Under the pieces are notes generated by a model. The model saw only the letters and a list, made by a program, of their open reading frames with translations. It was not told the origin of the DNA and searched no databases. This document shows positions 58,305 through 64,000 of a stretch of DNA of 64,000 bases, one piece after another. Numbering within the stretch: the first letter of the stretch is position 1; every line of letters begins with the position of its first letter. Source of the DNA: Anisodus tanguticus (taxonomy: Eukaryota; Streptophyta; Magnoliopsida; Solanales; Solanaceae); NCBI GenBank assembly GCA_034509755.1, contig CM067543.1, forward strand, positions 17,546,954-17,610,953, written 5' to 3'. The position numbers were made by a program, and so were the translations under genes.

Positions 58305-59118
58305 TCATACTTCCACCGAAGCGATCAATCGAACCTTTACAACTTCGTTTCCCCATTGAACCAAATTACTTGGGATATCCGGTTCGTAAGGTTGGGTTAC
58401 CACCGTATTGGTCCTTATATTTTGGGTTTTAAGCCCATTCCCTAGACAGGCAAGCCATCGATCTTTGGGTAAGCCCTTTGTCAATGGGTCTGCTATATTA
58501 TCCTTTGACTTAATGTAATCAATGGATATTATACCCGTGGTGATCGGTTGCCTAACGGTCTTATGCCTCCGTCGAATATGACGAGACTTGCCATTGTACA
58601 TAGCATTCCTTGCCCTTCCTAGAGCCGACCGACCGTCGCGGTGGATCATTACCGAAGGTACGGGTTTGTTCCAACACGGAACATCCTCTAAGAAGTCATG
58701 AAGCCACTCGGCTTCTTCTCCCCGCTTTGTCTAAAGCGATAAACTCCGATTCCATCGTGGATCGGGCGATGCAAGTTTGCTTAGAGGATTTCAAGACACG
58801 GCCCCACCACCAATTGTAAATATATACCCACCGGTGGACTTGGTGTTCTCTATATCGATATCTAGTTTGCATCACTTTGTACCCCTCTAGTACAACTGGA
58901 TATCTCGAATAGTGCAACCCGAAATTTAACGTGTATTTCGGGTATTGTAATACCCGATTCAACGCCTTCCGGTGATTATCACTTGGATTACGGGTGAACC
59001 TAGCCAACTTATTGACCGCATAAGCAATATCGGGTCGGGTGCGGTTTATGATATACATCAAACTACCGATCACTGTGCATATCGCTCCTGGTATACGGTG
59101 CACCAAGATTTTTATCAA
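58305..59118 (-). pseudogene. pol: H pol: RNase H
   Basis: Motifs read in order across two frames. First, SLMYIINRTRPDIAYAVNKLARF and HYSRYPVVLEGY (the region before RNase H; the first motif begins SLMYIINRTRPD). Then SSKQTCIARSTMESEFIALDKA, whose core STMESEFIAL carries the catalytic Glu. Then MIHRDGRSALG, RHIRRRHKTVR and SKDNIADPLTKGLPK (final Asp). Between 58750 and 58900 single-base losses (for example GG to G in TCTTGG) shift the frame several times within conserved sequence. RNase H would remove template RNA during reverse transcription; this copy cannot encode an intact one. Confidence 0.9.
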
Positions 59119-60083
59119 GCTTTTGATTTGTATCCATTGGTGAGGCTATCGGAGAACTGTCTAACATCTTGAACTTTCTCAAAACATCCTCGATGTAGTG
59201 AGACCGAGATAAGACCGATCCGTCGGACGTCTTAGAGATTTTAATCCCTAGGATGACATCTGCGATACCCATATCTTTCATGTCGAAGCATTGTTTCAAC
59301 ATGTTCTTAGTCTCTAGGATTACCCTAGGATCGCTTCCGTGATCAACATGTCGTCTACATACGGCATATCATAACAAATGAGTCGAGTTACCTTTCGTGT
59401 AAACACATTTATCACACTCATTAATGGCGAACCCCTTCGATAGTAGAGTACTATCAAATTTTTCGTGCCATTGCTTCGGGGCTTGTTTCAACTCGTATAG
59501 AGATTTGATAAGTCGACAGACTTTCTTCTCTTGTCCTTGAACCACGTACCCCTCGGGTTGGTCCATATAAATTTCTTCTTCCAAATCACCGTTTAGGAAG
59601 GATGTCTTAACATCCATCTCGGTGTATCTCAAGGTCACGCAAAGTGCGATCGCAATAAATACCCGTATGGATGTCATCCGGATACCGGAGAGTATGTGTC
59701 AAAGTAGTCAAAGCCTTCTGTCTGTCGATAGCCCTTGACTACCAACCTGGCCTTGTACTTGTCTATAGACCCATCTGCCTTGTATTTCCGTTTGAGTATC
59801 CATTTACAACCCAACGGTTTATTTCCCGGAGGAAGATCAACCAACTCCCAAGTATAGTTATGCGAATGGAGCTTATTTCACTCTCAATAGCTTCTTTCCA
59901 GAGCGGTGCTTCTGGAGTTGACAACGCCTGAGCAATTGTCCTTGGTTCATCATTAACCATATAAGCTACAAAGTCAGGACCGAAGGATGTATCCTTCCTG
60001 GCCCTTTTACTTCGCCTTAGATCCATCTCTGGAGTCTCAAAGTTCTGAGAATCAGGAACACTAGATTCCGGATGTTCAGCCAC
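59119..60083 (-). pseudogene. pol: H pol: reverse transcriptase
   Basis: Begins after the RSKRARKD linker with APLWKEAIESEISS, then changes frame into WILKRKYK-like sequence. TSIRVFIAIALC, TEMDVKTSFLNGDLEEEIYM, LIKSLYELKQAPKQWHEKF and the catalytic YVDD (59350-59361) with MLI follow. MKDMGIADVILGIKI closes the palm/thumb. All order-defining motifs are present. Frameshifts near 59690, 59360 and 59120 break it. Confidence 0.9.
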
Positions 60084-60109
60084 CTCGAGATTCGCTAGAT
60101 CTGAACCAT

Positions 60110-61084
60110 TTAGATCCGGCCAGTCAAGGACTCCCGATTTTGAGAGCTTTGTGCATAACTTCGTTTGCGAGAGGTTATGTCTTTCTCCTTTCTAGGAAAG
60201 GTACTTTCAAAGAATAGAGCATTCCTTGATTCCATTATTGTACCCTGGTGGATATCTGGAATATCTGACTTATGCACTAAGAAGCGATAAGCACTACTGT
60301 TATTTGCATATCCGATGAATATGCAATCTACAGTCTTAGGCCTAATCTTGACCTGCTTTGGCTTAGGTACTTCAACCTTTGCCAGACAACCCCACACCTT
60401 AAAATACTTGTAGGTGGGTTTCTTTCCTTTCCATGATTCATATGGAGTTTTGTCCTTACCCTTAAATGGGACTCTGTTAAGAATCGTATTAGCGGTAAAG
60501 ACGGCTTCTCCCCACATGTTTTGGGGAAGTCCGGAATTGATAAGCAAGGCATTCATCATTTCCTTTAATGTGCGGTTCTTACGTTCCGCCACACCGTTTG
60601 ATTGAGGTGAGTATGGAGCCGTCGTTTGATGAATAATGCCTTCTTGGGCACAGTATTCCTCAAAAGGCGCTACATATTCTCCCCCTCTATCGCTACGAAT
60701 GGATTTAATCCGTAGGCTAAGTTGATTCTCAACTTCTGCTTTGTAACGTCGGAACGCTTCAAAGGCTTCATCCTTACTTTTCAACAAGTAAAGGTAACAA
60801 TACCTTGTGCTATCATCTATAAATGTCACAAAGTACTTGTTCCCCCCTCTAGTTTGTGCAAACTTCAAATCACATATATCTGTGTGAATAAGTTCTAGAG
60901 GAGCGGTATTCCTTTCGACGGATCGAAAAGGAAGCTTGGTGAGTTTTGCCTCTACGCACACCTCACACTTATGTTGAGGGTTTATGTCGATAGAAGACAA
61001 CAACTCCATCTTTACCAGCCTTTGAATAGACTTGTAGTTTACGTGTCCTAATCTATGATGCCATAAATTAGAAGACTCAAGCAA
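60110..61084 (-). pseudogene. pol: H pol: integrase
   Basis: 324-aa open frame, the longest in the window. Zinc-binding H10, H14, C40, C43 (WHHRLGHVN, CEVC). Catalytic D69 (IHTDICDL), D132 (RSDRGGEY) and E167 (SNGVAERKNRTL). The C-terminal part has WGCLAKVEVPKPKQ and IFIGYANNSSAYRF, the copia GKGY-type region. The domain itself looks intact; it is separated from protease by a TAA near 61095 and from RT by a frame change near 60100. Integrase inserts the cDNA into the chromosome. Confidence 0.95.
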
Positions 61085-61111
61085 ATAAGAAGAAAACTCA
61101 ACTTTATTTCC

Positions 61112-61462
61112 TTAACGCAATACAGACATGGTATTCACTTTGAAGAGGCCTTGACAGACGAAGCCCCTCCCCACAAATATGCCATTTTTAGTGAGTACAA
61201 ATTTATTTGATTCAAACACTAGCCTAAAACCAGCATTAACCAATAAAGGTCCAGAAACTAGATTTCTTCTAATCTCTGGGACGTGCATCACTTCCTTCAG
61301 AGTGAGTTCCTTGCCGGAAGTCATCTTCAGGACCACCTTTCCAACCCCTAGCACGTCCGAGGAAGCGTTGTTGCCCATGAACAGCTTCTTGTCAGAGACC
61401 GGAGTGTACGTGGAGAAGGCATCTTTGTTGGAACAGATGTGTCTTGTTGCACCTGTGTCCAC
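61112..61462 (-). pseudogene. pol: H pol: aspartic protease
   Basis: Frame begins at the active site: WWVDTGATRHICSNKDAF with DTG, then LGVGKVVLKM, LKEVMHVPEIRRNLVSG (MHVPEIRRNLVS is the conserved copia protease C-terminal motif). Joined in frame to gag across one TAG codon directly before WWVDTG, and to integrase across one TAA. Confidence 0.9.
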
Positions 61463-62560
61463 CCACCACTACATCGGATTCTCAACCAAGTTGGCTTCTA
61501 GCACCACGGCCGAGAGATCCTCAATCATGTCATCTAGGAGCGTGTCCTTGACGACGTTAGCTTGAGCCTTGCCTTTCGACTTGGCTTTCTGTTGTTGCTC
61601 AGTCTTGAGCTTGCGGCATTCCTTGATCCTATGACCAGGTTTCCCACAGTGATGACAGTTACCTCTAAACGTCTCCGCTGCGGGGGCTTTGCCGTCTTTG
61701 TGGAACTTCCGCTTGTTGCTTGTTTTCCCTTTGGCCTCAGCCAGATTTGCCTTTGCCTCAGCATGTTGTCTACCCTTTGGCAAGGTCTTCTTATTATCTT
61801 CCTGGATTTGCAGTTTGATAACAAGCTCTTCAAAGGTCATCTCATTTGTCTTGAGTTTCAAGTAACTCATAAACTCATTCCATGAAGGAGGTAACTTTTC
61901 AATCGATGCAACAAAAATCTGCTCATTTGGTTTCAGTCCTTCCAAATCCAGGTGATGTAAAATCATTTGGAATTCCTGGACTTGGGACATCACTTTCTTA
62001 CTGTCCACCATTTGGAATTTTAGAAATTTTCCAACGATGAACTTCTTAGTACCCGCATCTTGTGCATTGTACTTCTTTTGCAGTTTTTCCCATAGCTCTT
62101 TGGCGGTGCCAACGGTGCAATAGACCGTGTAGAGAGGGTCTCATTAGCGATTCGGTATATAGTTCTTGCACATGAAATTGCTATGATTCCATGCGTCACG
62201 AACCATCTTCATGCCATTAATGACATGGATACCAAGGCCCCCTTCACCCGTTTCATTGGGCGAAGAGTCCATTTCATCTCCACTTGTGGAGGATCTTCCG
62301 TAAGGAACCGGGCCATGCCCATAATCATTAAGTAAAACGGCATCTTTTGCGCCATCTTTTGAATTCGATCCCATGAATTTTTCGGGGCGATCATGGTGGT
62401 GTGATGAAGAGGGTGGAGCTCCAACGATCCGGAAGGCGGCGGTGTTACGCCTTGAGCGATGGCCGCGGCGGCCAGCGGTGAATGCGGCGGAGTTACTTGC
62501 CTTGGCCGATAGCGGTAGTGGCGGGGAAGGCGACAACGTTGCCTCGAAGAGGCAGCGACG
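61463..62560 (-). pseudogene. gag: H gag
   Basis: The C-terminal 180-aa frame (61469-62011) has MVDSKKVMSQVQEFQMIL, IEKLPPSWNEFMSYLK and the zinc knuckle CHHCGKPGHRIKEC (residues 119-132, CX2CX4HX4C), followed by a Lys/Gln-rich tail. The N-terminal half (62012-62560) is spread over three frames: KMPFYLMIMGMARFLTEDPP, MCKNYIPN, then VYCTVGTAKELWEKL. Two stops at about 62140 and several short indels break it. The region 62400-62580 is unusually GC-rich. Gag forms the virus-like particle. Confidence 0.85.
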
Positions 62561-62614
62561 ATGGCAGCAACATCGGTCATATTTCCACCATGTTATTGCG
62601 GTTATCGTAAGCAA

Positions 62615-62628
62615 AATATTGTCTTAAG
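62615..62628 (-). other. Possible self-complementary primer site of H
   Basis: One base inside the 5' LTR boundary, where a tRNA primer site would sit, the minus strand reads CTTAAGACAATATT. This is a perfect 14-nt complement of a segment of H's own LTR transcript (62807-62820; also 56773-56786). There is no TGG or tRNA-iMet match. Confidence 0.4.
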
Positions 62629-62629
62629 T

Positions 62630-63855
62630 TGTTGGATTACAAGGATTTGCGGAAAAAATTTACAAGTAATCTGCTTATGTAAGAATTGAAATTACAATTC
62701 AACTATAAAACTGAAAATACCAATATAACAACAAAACTGAAATTACTATTTTGTTGAACACGAAAACTGGAAACTTGTTTTTTGCGAGTCGAGTGTGGCA
62801 CTCGTCCTTAAGACAATATTGCCCCGTATGTATCCTTTATACGTCTGGACAATTCGTCTCCCAAGATAAAACAAAGCAATGGAACTATTGAGCAAAGGAA
62901 ACTCAAGAGCTACCGTGAAGAATATTGAATAACGAAATGATGTTTGGAAGATTAGGAAGAAACGCTTTTCTTTGTGTATTTTTCGTGTATATCAAGTGTG
63001 CCTCAATAATGGTGTAAGGGGTGTTTATATAGAGGAAGAGGGATCATTTGATCGCCTCCATAACAGATGCATTATTGGCCAAATAATGACCATTATGGAG
63101 GTAGTAAAGCCACCAAATAAATGGAGAAAATTGCCAACGGATTGGCCATTATAGAGGTGTAATTCAGCCAAAATAAATGGATGAATTGAGTGCTTTGATG
63201 TTTCGTTCGGACCGTCGAAATTCGACTTTCTAAAAACTTCGGGGACCAAACGTACATCCGAAAACTTCGGGGACCAAACTCGTACATCTTGAAACTTCGG
63301 GGACCAAACTGTACATCCGAAAGAATTCTGTCCAAACCGTACATCCGAAACTTCGGGATCAAACTCGTACTTCGGCAAAGTTTTCTGGCCCAAAAAGATA
63401 ATATCAGACAGCCCACAGCCCACAGCCCGCGGCCCGAGACCCGTGAACCCGTGAACCCGAGAACCGGACGGGCGGGCGGCGGCGGCGCGCGTGTGGTCTT
63501 TCCTCGAACCGAAGCACATCTAGGTCTTCCCTCCTTTAAACACATGGGATACCCCTTGGGGTCCCAAACCCCAAACCAATTTCGAGTCTTATATACACAA
63601 CAATTCTTTCTTCCTCTACCGATGAGGGAGAATTGATCACACACCACACTTTTCCATGCTTCAAACACCTTACTTCGTGAACCAATATCTCTTTCATTTC
63701 TCAATGAAATTTGACGATTCTTGGCCCTACGGTTATCTACGTACTTAGTACATCATGCATGTGTGAAGAACCGGATTCTCCAACATACGTAACACTAGTG
63801 TTTAAGCCGTTAAAGTTGGTCGGTCGCAACTCCCGCCAAAGGCTAATTTCCAACA
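62630..63855 (-). repeat. 5' LTR of H
   Basis: 1226 bp. TATA complement at 63023-63031. The tandem GGGACCAAACTGTACATC-type unit has five to six copies at 63225-63375, versus about four in the other LTR. Frames at 63025-63704 and 63289-63636 are LTR sequence. Confidence 0.95.
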
Positions 63856-63860
63856 GTTAG

Positions 63861-64000
63861 TTGCTGTTGTATCTTGGGAGACTATTGCCCACGAACGTAA
63901 AAGGATATATACGGGGCAATCTTGTCTTAAATACAGAGTGTCATCACTCAACTCAGCAAATCACAAGGAATTTGTATCGTTCTTGATTCCAGTTTGTTGT
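63861..64000 (+). repeat. 5' LTR of copia element I, continuation to window end
   Basis: Continues TTGCTGTTGTATCTTGGGAG after the duplicated GTTAG; ACGGGGCAATCTTGTCTTAA (63921-63940) matches the complement of H's LTR near 56776-56796. The element runs out of the window before any primer site. Confidence 0.75.

Larger units (their letters stand above)
56593..63855 (-). mobile_element. Ty1/copia retrotransposon H, full length
   Basis: LTRs 56593-57777 (3') and 62630-63855 (5') have TGTTGGA...TCCAACA ends. Perfect 5-bp target duplication GTTAG (56588-56592 and 63856-63860). Gene order on the minus strand is gag, protease, integrase, RT, RNase H, the copia order. Polypurine TTCAAGAGGGGAT (57778-57790) abuts the 3' LTR. 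No TGG-starting tRNA primer site follows the 5' LTR. 7263 bp in total; the frame is broken in several places by short indels. Confidence 0.95.

Noticed and set aside
62144..62627. GC-rich overlapping frames (156, 123 and 84 aa) considered as a captured host gene
   Set aside because: Short gag motifs (KMPFYL, ARFLTEDPP, MCKNYIPN) in order show it is H's damaged gag N-terminus and leader.
1..64000. tRNA, rRNA, organellar insertions and endogenous pararetrovirus sequence
   Set aside because: No cloverleaf, rRNA core or plastid-like gene block was noticed, and all RT sequence found belongs to gypsy or copia elements with LTRs.

Overview
This window is repeat-dense plant nuclear DNA with no host gene I can support. 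A Solanaceae origin is likely. The evidence is the 3' part of what looks like a TS-type SINE (near 54795), many Ty3/gypsy elements whose primer-binding site matches initiator tRNA-Met (TGGTATCAGAGC), LTRs opening TGTCA(C/A)(G/A)ACCC and ending in TTACA, and hAT elements with TAGGGATGGCA ends. I cannot name the species. Almost every long open frame is an accident inside an LTR or a piece of a decayed transposon protein.

Layout. 1-8163: gypsy element A (minus strand, left LTR cut by the window edge), next to a remnant of another LTR (8164 to about 9130). 10168-11337: non-autonomous hAT-1 with a perfect 8-bp target duplication. 11530-49141: a nested stack that resolves almost completely. Solo LTR G (11530-11716 plus 46728-49141) contains solo LTR F (11717-13834 plus 46709-46727). 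F contains gypsy element C (13835-46703). C in turn holds E (plus-strand, CRM-like gypsy, 13991-19305, in C's 3' LTR), B (25451-35514, in C's interior) and D (37540-45911, in C's 5' LTR). B carries hAT-2 (31864-32662). About 49188-49907: a MITE-like element. 50029-53468: hAT-3, with a broken but recognisable transposase. 53477-55929: AT-rich sequence with a SINE fragment and small repeats. 55930 to the end: the 5' LTR of a plus-strand copia element (I), interrupted by a complete related copia element H (56593-63855, minus strand, perfect GTTAG target duplication).

The coding material is retrotransposon gag, protease, reverse transcriptase, RNase H and integrase in various states of decay. The best preserved are E (RT with YLDD, RNase H) and H (zinc knuckle, DTG protease, integrase with its D, D, E residues, YVDD). 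No element has an uninterrupted gag-pol. Decay looks methylation-like: CG/CA transitions are common and TGG codons have become TGA.

Most notable observations: a 514-bp block with no differences between C's two otherwise clearly diverged LTRs; a 14-nt perfect complement of H's own LTR sitting exactly where H's tRNA primer site should be; a pol frame in E that runs into the LTR, with the 5' LTR preserving a longer version; a stem-loop in the 3' (U5-side) part of the LTR shared by families B, D and F; GC-rich palindromic blocks beside the TATA box in several LTR families; and three hAT elements that each carry a private subterminal repeat.
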